DNA from: IDS-8 sp040902105 | GTDB taxonomy: Bacteria; Pseudomonadota; Gammaproteobacteria; Steroidobacterales; Woeseiaceae | DNA: 64,000 bases | NCBI GenBank assembly: GCA_040902105.1 | Contig: JBBDXW010000071.1 | Coordinates: 178,636-242,635, forward strand | Reading direction: 5' to 3' | Shown here: positions 42,257-49,382 of the stretch, piece after piece | Layout: the number at the start of each line of letters is the position of its first letter | Numbering within the stretch: position 1 is the first letter of the stretch | Made by a program: the position numbers and the translations under genes | Notes under the pieces: model-generated | The model's input: only the letters and a program-made list of their open reading frames with translations | Told to the model about the DNA's origin: nothing | Databases searched by the model: none

Positions 42257-43123
42257 TCACTGCGGTTCCGGTTCGGCTTCGACAGTGTTCCGCAGCGCGC
42301 CGATCTGTTCGACGCTCACTTCGACAGTGTCACCGGCAGTCAGATATCGAGGCGGGTCGAAACGGGCGCCGGCGCCGCCGGGTGTTCCCGTCGCGATGAT
42401 GTCGCCCGGCTGCAGGCGGAAGAACGTGGACAGATAGCTGATGAGGTAGCGAAACGGAAACAGGAGGTTTGCCGTCGTGTCGTCCTGGCGCACCTCGCCG
42501 TTGACGGTGGTGCGCAGACGCAGGTCACTCATCGGGTCGAGTTCGCTTGCCGTCACCATCCACGGACCCAGCGACCCGCTTCGCTCGAAGTTCTTGCCCT
42601 GGGTCACGTTGAATTTGGCGTGCCGTAGCCAGTCGCGCACCGAGCCTTCGTTCATGAGCGTCAGCCCCGCGATGTAATTGTGCGCCTCGCGTTCCGCAAT
42701 GCGCCGGCCTTCGCGGCCGACGACCAGCGCGATCTCGCCCTCGTAGTCGAGTTGATCCGATTCGCGCGGATCGACGATCGGGCTGAGATGGCCGGTCAGG
42801 GACTCACGCGCGCGCATGAAAACGCTCGGATACCGGGGCTGGGTCGAGCCGTCCTTGTACTCCGCATTTCGATCACGGTAGTTCACCCCGATGCAGACGA
42901 TTTTCTCGGGATTGGGAATCGTCGGCAGAAACCGCACCTCGCCGGGAGCGTAATCGGCCTTCGCACCTCTGGCGGCGGCGATCATCTGCGCTTCGGCACC
43001 CGCGCGCAGCGCAGCGCGTAGATCGGCAAACGCCGGCAGCCGCCGACCCAGGTCGACGATGCCGGCATCGATTACGGCGCCGAAGCCGGCTTTGCCGCCG
43101 TGCAGGAAACTCGCGAGCTTCAT
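42257..43123 (-). CDS. Fumarylacetoacetate-hydrolase-family protein (HpaG/HpaH-like)
   Basis: Predicted 288-residue FAH-fold enzyme. The metal-binding ExE is in DYEGEIALVVG, preceded by GVNYRDRNAEY, with QGKNF and IATGTPGG as further signature blocks. Members decarboxylate/isomerise or hydrate intermediates of the homoprotocatechuate meta-cleavage pathway, or hydrolyse acylpyruvates. Only one FAH gene is present, so it cannot be assigned as HpaG or HpaH. ATG overlaps the stop of the DapA-like gene (ATGA). Confidence 0.87.
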   Translation of the reverse strand: MKLASFLHGGKAGFGAVIDAGIVDLGRRLPAFADLRAALRAGAEAQMIAAARGAKADYAPGEVRFLPTIPNPEKIVCIGVNYRDRNAEYKDGSTQPRYPSVFMRARESLTGHLSPIVDPRESDQLDYEGEIALVVGREGRRIAEREAHNYIAGLTLMNEGSVRDWLRHAKFNVTQGKNFERSGSLGPWMVTASELDPMSDLRLRTTVNGEVRQDDTTANLLFPFRYLISYLSTFFRLQPGDIIATGTPGGAGARFDPPRYLTAGDTVEVSVEQIGALRNTVEAEPEPQ

Positions 43124-44031
43124 GAAACCGCGACCGGACCGAGCATGCCGGCGCGTTCCAGCACGCCGTCGAGGCGCTGTTCGAGTTCCGGCGTCGCGGG
43201 TACGTTCGGCAACCGGTGACTGTTTTCCGGCAGCAAGCCGAGACGTTTCATCATGTATTTGATGGGAATCGGGTTGGTATCGTAGAAAACGGCCCTGTTG
43301 ACTTCGAGCAGCGCGTCGTGAAGTGTGCGCGCGCGACCGAGATCACCCCGCTTCACCGCCTCGCTCAGCTCCGCGAGTACGTCGGGCCGCAGGTTGCCCA
43401 CGGCGTTCATCAGTCCGCAGGCGCCCACGGCCATCATGGGAAAGGACAATTCTTCCAATCCGACGAAGATGCGGAAGTCCGGGCCTAGCCGGGCAAGCGC
43501 TTCCGACGCGAAGGCCAGATCGTTGACCGCGTGCTTCATGCCGACGAAATGCGGAGAGCGCTCGCGCAGCGTCGCGAGCGTATCCAGCGTTACGCTGACG
43601 GCCGTTCTGCCGGGGATGTGGTAGACCATCCAGGGCGTGTCGTGACTCCTTGCAAGGTGAAGGTAATATTCGACGAGACCGCGTTGTGGCGGGCGGAGGT
43701 AGTAGGGCGTGACGATGAGCAGCGCATCGACGCCCGCCCCGACCGCATGCAGGGTGAGCATTTCGGTTTCCGCCAGCGATTGCGAACCGGTGGCGGCAAC
43801 TACGGGGATGCGGCCGCCGACGGCCTCCACGGCCACGTCGACCAGACGATTGCGCTCGCCAATCGTAAGGGTGGACGGTTCCGCCGTGGTCCCGTTGACC
43901 AGAATGCCGTGCGATCCCCGCGCAAGTTGAAACTCGCACAGGCGCGCGTAGGCTTCGTAGTCCACCGCATCGGCGCGAAAGGGCGTTACGAGCGGCGGGA
44001 TGGAGCCTTGCAGCGTGCTGATAACGTTCAT
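43120..44031 (-). CDS. DapA/NahE-family aldolase or hydratase-aldolase
   Basis: Predicted 303-residue class I aldolase-fold protein. The Schiff-base lysine is in FVGMKHAVND and the conserved tyrosine in PYYLRPPQ; the N-terminus GSIPPLVTPF is typical. Relatives include dihydrodipicolinate synthase, but the gene lies in a catabolic operon, so a pyruvate-releasing aldolase is more likely. It may replace the class II HpaI aldolase of the standard pathway. ATG 44031 faces a divergent promoter region. Confidence 0.85.
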   Translation of the reverse strand: MNVISTLQGSIPPLVTPFRADAVDYEAYARLCEFQLARGSHGILVNGTTAEPSTLTIGERNRLVDVAVEAVGGRIPVVAATGSQSLAETEMLTLHAVGAGVDALLIVTPYYLRPPQRGLVEYYLHLARSHDTPWMVYHIPGRTAVSVTLDTLATLRERSPHFVGMKHAVNDLAFASEALARLGPDFRIFVGLEELSFPMMAVGACGLMNAVGNLRPDVLAELSEAVKRGDLGRARTLHDALLEVNRAVFYDTNPIPIKYMMKRLGLLPENSHRLPNVPATPELEQRLDGVLERAGMLGPVAVS

Positions 44032-44054
44032 TTACACAGGTGTCCCGACGTCCG

Positions 44055-44083
44055 TTGACCTCGTTCCGGCAACTAATTAACAT
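44055..44083 (+). promoter_or_regulatory. Promoter of the hpaF-hpaE-ligAB operon
   Basis: TTGACC (44055-44060), a 17-bp spacer and TAACAT (44078-44083) make a good sigma-70 promoter. Transcription would begin near 44090, about 28 nt before the hpaF ATG. The -10 lies inside a perfect palindrome, consistent with repression. Confidence 0.6.
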
Positions 44084-44090
44084 GTTAATT
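44075..44090. promoter_or_regulatory. 16-bp palindromic operator, probable MarR site
   Basis: AATTAACATGTTAATT is a perfect palindrome in the divergent region between the DapA-like and hpaF genes, covering the -10 of the plus-strand promoter. The size and AT-rich sequence suit a MarR dimer, and a MarR gene is in the adjoining operon. The assignment is inference. Confidence 0.65.
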
Positions 44091-44117
44091 TAACGCAATC
44101 GCCGGCAGGGAACAACC

Positions 44118-44537
44118 ATGCCCCACCAGACGGTCGAATACTCGGCCAACCTCGACAACACGATCGACGTCGACGCGTTGCTCCGTTGCGTTCATGAAGC
44201 CGCCCTCGCAACCGGGATCTTTCCGCTTGCGGGACTCCGGACGCGGGCCGCGCGGCGCGATCACTACCGTATCGCCGACGGCCACCCGGAGAACGCTTTC
44301 GTGCATGTGCTGCTGCGTATACGATCCGGCCGATCACCAGCGGATCGCGAACGTGCGGCCGATAGCATCTCGCAGGCCTTGTTCGATTTTCTCGAGCCGG
44401 TGAGCGCCGGCCGGCCGCTTGCGATTTCCCTGGACATACAGGAAATCGATCCGCAGACGAACCGCAAGAACAACAATCTGCGAATACACCTGGCGCGACG
44501 CGACGTCTCTGCCGGCGGCGATGAGGAGGAACGGTGA
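44118..44537 (+). CDS. hpaF: 5-carboxymethyl-2-hydroxymuconate isomerase
   Basis: Predicted 139-residue tautomerase-superfamily protein. It begins Met-Pro, so Pro becomes the catalytic N-terminal base after Met removal. Blocks PHQTVEYSANL, RDHYRIADGHPENAFVHV and LDIQEIDPQTNRKNNNLR are characteristic of HpaF/CHMI. It interconverts dicarboxylate tautomers in homoprotocatechuate degradation. The stop overlaps the GTG of hpaE (GTGA). Confidence 0.9.
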   Translation: MPHQTVEYSANLDNTIDVDALLRCVHEAALATGIFPLAGLRTRAARRDHYRIADGHPENAFVHVLLRIRSGRSPADRERAADSISQALFDFLEPVSAGRPLAISLDIQEIDPQTNRKNNNLRIHLARRDVSAGGDEEER

Positions 44538-46057
44538 GCGGCGAATTCGAGCGGAACAAGACGGATTGCGAGGCACTGCTCGCGCGTTTCCGCAACGATA
44601 CGCTGGGACATTTTGTCGGTGGCGCGACGATGGCAGGCGCTTCGGGTGAAACGTTTGAGAACGTCTCGCCCGCGACCGGTGAGTCCATGGGGGCGGTTGC
44701 GGCCGGCAGTGCCGACGACGTCGCAGTCGCCTGCGAGGCGGCTGAGCATGCCTTTCGCGAATGGCGCAGCGCTTCCGGTAAAGTTCGCAAAAAGATTCTG
44801 CACGCCGTCGCCGATGTAATAACGGCGCGCGCACGGGACATTGCGCTCATCGAGAGCGCCGACACAGGTCAACCTGTTCGGTTCATGAGCAAGGCGGCCG
44901 CGCGGGGCGCCGAAAACTTCCGCTACTTCGCAGACCGCGCACCTGCGGCGGCGGACGGCCAGGCCTTGCCGGCGGAGGAGCACCTGAACTACACGATGCG
45001 CCAGCCGATCGGGCCGGTGGCCGTCATAACGCCGTGGAACACGCCGTTCATGCTTTCCACCTGGAAAATCGCGCCGGCACTCGCCGCCGGATGTACCGTC
45101 GTCCACAAGCCCGCGGAATGGACTCCGCTATCGGCGACGCTGCTGGCGGAAATGTGTACCGAAGCAGGCCTGCCCGCCGGTGTCCTGAATCTCGTCAACG
45201 GTATCGGCGAAGAGGCCGGGCGTGCGCTCACCGAGAATTCTTCGGTCAAGGCCGTCGCGTTTGTCGGTGAGTCGCGGACCGGCAGTCGCATCATGCACCA
45301 GGGCGCGGATTCACTGAAAAGGGTGCACTTCGAACTTGGCGGAAAAAATCCCGTCGTCGTCTTCGGCGATGCGGACCTGGAACGCGCGCTCGACGCGGTG
45401 GTGTTCATGATCTATAGCCTGAACGGTGAGCGCTGCACGTCGTCAAGCCGCTTGCTCGTGCAGGCCTCGATCCAGGACGAGTTCGCCGGCCGCCTCATCG
45501 ATCGGGTGAGCCGGTTGAAGGTCGGTCACCCGCTCGATCCGGACACGGACATCGGACCGCTCGTGCACCGCCGGCACTTCGAGAAGGTGACGAGCTACTT
45601 CCGCGTTGCGGAAGCAGGCGGCGCGAGGATCGCCGCGGGCGGAAAACCCGCCTCAGTCAGCGGCGGCGGCAACTACGTGGAGCCCACCGTGTTCCTCAAT
45701 GCGCGCAACGACATGCGTATTGCGCAGGAAGAAATTTTTGGCCCCGTCCTCACCGTGATTCCGTTCGAGGACGAAGCCGATGCGGTTCGCATCGCGAACG
45801 ACAGTCCTTACGGACTCGCGGCATACCTGTGGACCTCGGACATCGGTCGCGGGCACCGCATGGCTCGCGACCTCGAGGCCGGTATGATCTGGATCAATTC
45901 GGAAAACAATCGCCATCTGCCGGCGCCATTTGGCGGGATGAAGTCGAGCGGCATCGGCCGCGACGGCGGCGACTACAGCTTCGATTTCTACATGGAGACC
46001 AAGAACGTGTGTGTGGCAATGGACACACATCGCGTGCCGGTGCTGGGGACTCCATGA
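44534..46057 (+). CDS. hpaE: 5-carboxymethyl-2-hydroxymuconic-semialdehyde dehydrogenase
   Basis: Predicted 507-residue aldehyde dehydrogenase. The catalytic Cys is in LNGERCTSSSRLLVQ, a segment characteristic of HpaE, and Glu in FELGGKNPVVV. Together with hpaF and the extradiol dioxygenase this identifies a homoprotocatechuate-like lower pathway in which the ring-cleavage semialdehyde is oxidised with NAD+. GTG 44534 overlaps the hpaF stop; the end overlaps the ATG of the ligA-like gene. Confidence 0.92.
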   Translation: MSGEFERNKTDCEALLARFRNDTLGHFVGGATMAGASGETFENVSPATGESMGAVAAGSADDVAVACEAAEHAFREWRSASGKVRKKILHAVADVITARARDIALIESADTGQPVRFMSKAAARGAENFRYFADRAPAAADGQALPAEEHLNYTMRQPIGPVAVITPWNTPFMLSTWKIAPALAAGCTVVHKPAEWTPLSATLLAEMCTEAGLPAGVLNLVNGIGEEAGRALTENSSVKAVAFVGESRTGSRIMHQGADSLKRVHFELGGKNPVVVFGDADLERALDAVVFMIYSLNGERCTSSSRLLVQASIQDEFAGRLIDRVSRLKVGHPLDPDTDIGPLVHRRHFEKVTSYFRVAEAGGARIAAGGKPASVSGGGNYVEPTVFLNARNDMRIAQEEIFGPVLTVIPFEDEADAVRIANDSPYGLAAYLWTSDIGRGHRMARDLEAGMIWINSENNRHLPAPFGGMKSSGIGRDGGDYSFDFYMETKNVCVAMDTHRVPVLGTP

Positions 46058-46389
46058 GTCTCTACCAGGTGCAGAAGTTCCTGTACGCGTTGAATCGGGA
46101 TCCGGCCATGCAGAGACGGTGCCGCGAGGATGTGCAACTTCTGTTGCTGGACTACGGCCTGACCGACGAAGAGGCGCGGGCGTTGCGAGACGGTGACATC
46201 GGATTGCTGTACGTACTCGGTGTGAACGGCCAGATCCTGATGCACTACGCGGCCTTTCTCGGCATCGAGTGGTTCGACTATCTCGAAATGATGCGCCGCG
46301 GGATCCGTCGGCATGGGCCCGTTCGCGCCGGCGTGTACGCGATGACCGGCGGCGGCGCCAGCTTCACGGACGAGGAAGGAAACCAGTGA
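46054..46389 (+). CDS. ligA: Extradiol dioxygenase small (LigA-like) subunit
   Basis: Predicted 111-residue helical protein resembling the protocatechuate 4,5-dioxygenase alpha subunit (VQKFLYALNRDPAMQRRCREDV, later LGVNGQILMHYAAFLGIEWFDYL). It has no metal site and helps form the lid of the LigB active site. ATG overlaps the hpaE stop (ATGA) and the stop overlaps the GTG of the LigB-like gene, so all are co-translated. Confidence 0.88.
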   Translation: MSLYQVQKFLYALNRDPAMQRRCREDVQLLLLDYGLTDEEARALRDGDIGLLYVLGVNGQILMHYAAFLGIEWFDYLEMMRRGIRRHGPVRAGVYAMTGGGASFTDEEGNQ

Positions 46390-47213
46390 GCCTCGTGTAC
46401 GCAGGAGTCTGCAGTCACGCCCCGGGTATTACAGGGCGCGCCGGGCTGGTAAAGAACACCGTTCTCCGGGACGAATTCTATGCCGCCCTGGATGCCGAAC
46501 GGCAGGCGATCGAGGCTGCGCACCCGGCCGCGATCGTCGTCATCGGCGCAGAGCACTTCGCCAACTTTTTCATGAATAACATGCCCGCCTATTGCATCGG
46601 CGTCGGCGAAAAACATGCGGGACCTATCGAGGCCCCCGAGTGGCTGGGCATCGAATACCGGGAGATACCGGGCGCCCCGGAGACCGCCCTGTTCCTGACC
46701 CGCGAGATCATGCGATCCGTCGACGTTGCCTATTCGGAGGAATGGAAATTCGATCACGGCATCATGGTGCCGCTGCACTTCCTTACCCCCCGGTTCGACC
46801 TGCCCGTCATCCCCGTCAATATCAATTGCCAGGGACCACCGCTCACGCCGCTGCACCGGTCCTGGGCGTTCGGCGATGCCCTGCGGCGGGCCTGCGACGC
46901 AACGCCTGCGCGCATTGCAATCGTCGGCACCGGCGGTATCTCGCACTGGCCCGCGACACCCGATTCCGGAAAGATCAACGAGAAGTGGGACCGGGAGTTT
47001 CTCGACCGGCTGATGCGTCACGACAAGCAAGCGCTGTTGAGCTACAGCGACGAAGAGACATACAGGGATGCGGGACAGGGCGGCTTCGAGATTCGCACCT
47101 ACATTGCCACAGCCGCCGCGGCGCAACGTCCGGGGAATTTGCGCTTTTATACCGCGGAGCTCCCGATCTTCGCCGTCGGCTGCACCGTGGGACGCTTCGA
47201 TCTGGGCAATTGA
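46386..47213 (+). CDS. ligB: Class III extradiol ring-cleavage dioxygenase (LigB-like)
   Basis: Predicted 275-residue Fe(II) dioxygenase of the LigB family. Metal and catalytic His candidates are in GVCSHAPGI, GAEHFANFF, EWKFDHGIMVPLHFL and TGGISHW. With HpaE and HpaF downstream chemistry, homoprotocatechuate or a close catechol is the likely substrate, although LigAB pairs also cleave protocatechuate or gallate. GTG 46386 overlaps the LigA stop; the longer upstream frame would overlap LigA and is rejected. Confidence 0.9.
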   Translation: MSLVYAGVCSHAPGITGRAGLVKNTVLRDEFYAALDAERQAIEAAHPAAIVVIGAEHFANFFMNNMPAYCIGVGEKHAGPIEAPEWLGIEYREIPGAPETALFLTREIMRSVDVAYSEEWKFDHGIMVPLHFLTPRFDLPVIPVNINCQGPPLTPLHRSWAFGDALRRACDATPARIAIVGTGGISHWPATPDSGKINEKWDREFLDRLMRHDKQALLSYSDEETYRDAGQGGFEIRTYIATAAAAQRPGNLRFYTAELPIFAVGCTVGRFDLGN

Positions 47214-47229
47214 CCAGTCCGTGCCACCC

Positions 47230-48765
47230 ATGCATCCCTTATCTCCTCTCCCTCTCGGTCTACTGCTTCTGTTGCAGGTTTTCGCCGCGAACGCGGGCGA
47301 AATCCTCATCGAGAACGTCACGGTTGTCACGCCGGACCTCGAGCAGCCGCTGCTTCGTCGGCACGTCCTCATCCGCGACGCACGCATCGCTGGAATCAGC
47401 GCAAAACCGATTGCCGCGGCGGCAGGCGCGAAACGCATCGACGGCCGCGGCCGGTTCCTGACGCCGGGCATCATGGACTCGCATGTCCACGTCAGCGATC
47501 CGCCCGGCGTGCCGCCGGCCGGCGACGATCCGCTGCTGGGCGCGCTTCGCGAGGCGTTTACTCGCCAGCAACCTCGCAGCTATTTGTACTTCGGCGTCAC
47601 GCAGATACTGGATACGGCCAACTTCCCGCAAGGCATCGCCGCGTTCGAGGCGCAACCGCTGCATCCCGATGTGTTCCGATGCGGCGCGGCGCCGGTGCTG
47701 GACGGTTACCCGGCCGTGTTTGTTCCGCAACCGGCCAGGTACGAAGCGATACCCGACTATATTTTCGAACCCGGCAACGCCGATCGGCACCCACTGCCCG
47801 CCGGTGCCGACGCAGCGGCGCATACGCCCGAGGCCGTCGTGCGCAGAATCGCTGCAACCGGCGCGCACTGCGTCAAAGTATTCATCGAAGACGGATTCGG
47901 CGACGCCTCGAATTGGCCGATCCTCAGTATGCAAAGTTTGCGGAAGATCCGCGCAGCGACCCGCGAGTACGGTCTTCTGCTGGTCGCGCACGCAAATGCA
48001 CTGGGCATGCAGCAGATTGCGCTCGCCGCTGACGTCGACGTGATCGCTCACGGGCTGTGGAACTGGGACGCAGTTTCAGGCAAGCCGGGCGAAGCGGGCG
48101 TACCGGCGGAGATTGCCTCTCACCTGCGGAACGTGCACGAACAGGGAACCGGTTTTCAAGCGACGATCCGTGTGCTACCCGGCATGGCCGACCTGTTCCG
48201 TCACGACACCCTGAAAGATCCCGTTTACAAGAAGGTCGTGCCGGCCGAATTGCTCGAATGGTACGGCAGCGATGCAGGCCGATGGTTCAAGGATGAGCTG
48301 CGCCTGGACTTCGGCGACGAGACCGATATGCAGATCGCACACATACATGTAAAGATTGCCGCACAAGGCATGCGTGCTGCGAAATTCCTGCACGATCTGG
48401 CACATCCGTTGCTGCTTGGGAGCGATACGCCGTCTGCGCCGACCTACGGCAATCAACCCGGCTACGACACGTATCGCGAGATGAGCTTCATGGCCCAGTC
48501 CGGGATCCCGCTCGCCGCGATTTTCCGTGCTGCGACGATCAATAATGCGCGGCAGTTCAGGCTCGACAAGGACTACGGCACGGTCGCGGAAGGCAAGATT
48601 GCGAACCTGCTGCTGCTCGAAGCGAATCCATTGGAAACGGTGCGCGCCTGGAGTCTGATAGACAAGGTGCTGCTGAGAGGGAAGGTGATCGAGCGGGAGA
48701 CCCTGGCGGCGGATCGTGATACCCCGCTCCCGGGAAGGGCAGAGTCATCGCAAGCCAATCAGTAA
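47230..48765 (+). CDS. Exported amidohydrolase
   Basis: Predicted 511-residue metal-dependent amidohydrolase with a signal peptide (SPLPLGLLLLLQVFAANA). Metal ligands are HxH in MDSHVHVS, later His residues in LVAHANALGM and VIAHGLW, and the Asp in LLLGSDTPSAPTYG. Similar exported imidazolonepropionase-like hydrolases act on cyclic amides or dipeptides. It is 16 nt after the dioxygenase gene, so it is co-transcribed and may release the aromatic amine or acid from an amide. ATG 47230 sets the start. Confidence 0.85.
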   Translation: MHPLSPLPLGLLLLLQVFAANAGEILIENVTVVTPDLEQPLLRRHVLIRDARIAGISAKPIAAAAGAKRIDGRGRFLTPGIMDSHVHVSDPPGVPPAGDDPLLGALREAFTRQQPRSYLYFGVTQILDTANFPQGIAAFEAQPLHPDVFRCGAAPVLDGYPAVFVPQPARYEAIPDYIFEPGNADRHPLPAGADAAAHTPEAVVRRIAATGAHCVKVFIEDGFGDASNWPILSMQSLRKIRAATREYGLLLVAHANALGMQQIALAADVDVIAHGLWNWDAVSGKPGEAGVPAEIASHLRNVHEQGTGFQATIRVLPGMADLFRHDTLKDPVYKKVVPAELLEWYGSDAGRWFKDELRLDFGDETDMQIAHIHVKIAAQGMRAAKFLHDLAHPLLLGSDTPSAPTYGNQPGYDTYREMSFMAQSGIPLAAIFRAATINNARQFRLDKDYGTVAEGKIANLLLLEANPLETVRAWSLIDKVLLRGKVIERETLAADRDTPLPGRAESSQANQ

Positions 48766-48906
48766 CTCAAACTGGCGCGGCGAACGCCACCGGTAGATCC
48801 GGGGAGCGCAACTTCGATCGGACGTTCCACCCGATCCGGTGATGTTGTAGGCTGGATCGCATCGAGGCCGCTAAATTCTGCCGCTGACGCACTCGAGGAA
48901 ATGCTC

Positions 48907-49368
48907 ATGGCGTTCACATTGACGATAAACGGCACGCCACATGAGGTCGACGTCGAGCCCGAGACACCGCTGCTGTGGGTCCTTCGTGACAATATCGGCC
49001 TGACCGGCACCAAGTTCGGCTGCGGCATCGCCCAGTGCGGCGTCTGTACCGTGCACATCGACGGCCAGCCGGTCCGCTCTTGCAGCACGACGGCCGCGAG
49101 CGCCGTCGGTCATGAAATCACGACAATCGAGGGCCTGTCGCCTGACGCCAGTCACCCTGTGCAGCGCGCCTGGGTCGAGCATACCGTGCCGCAGTGCGGC
49201 TACTGCCAGTCCGGCCAGATCATGGCGGCAGCAGCACTGCTCGCACGTGCGCCCGATCCCACCGATAGCGAGATCGACAGCGCCATGGCCGGGCACCTGT
49301 GCCGCTGCGGCACCTATCCGCGAATCCGCAAGGCCATCCACCACGCCGCGAAGCTCGCGCGGACCTGA
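48907..49368 (+). CDS. iorA: Isoquinoline 1-oxidoreductase alpha (2Fe-2S) subunit
   Basis: Predicted 153-residue iron-sulfur subunit of a molybdenum hydroxylase. The plant-type cluster uses C39, C44, C47 and C59; the second cluster C97, C100, C132 and C134. GAGGA seven bases before ATG 48907 sets the start over ATG 48901. It passes electrons from the molybdenum subunit encoded 14 nt downstream; no FAD subunit is present, typical for the two-subunit isoquinoline oxidoreductase type. Confidence 0.92.
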   Translation: MAFTLTINGTPHEVDVEPETPLLWVLRDNIGLTGTKFGCGIAQCGVCTVHIDGQPVRSCSTTAASAVGHEITTIEGLSPDASHPVQRAWVEHTVPQCGYCQSGQIMAAAALLARAPDPTDSEIDSAMAGHLCRCGTYPRIRKAIHHAAKLART

Positions 49369-49382
49369 AGGAGGCTGTCGAC

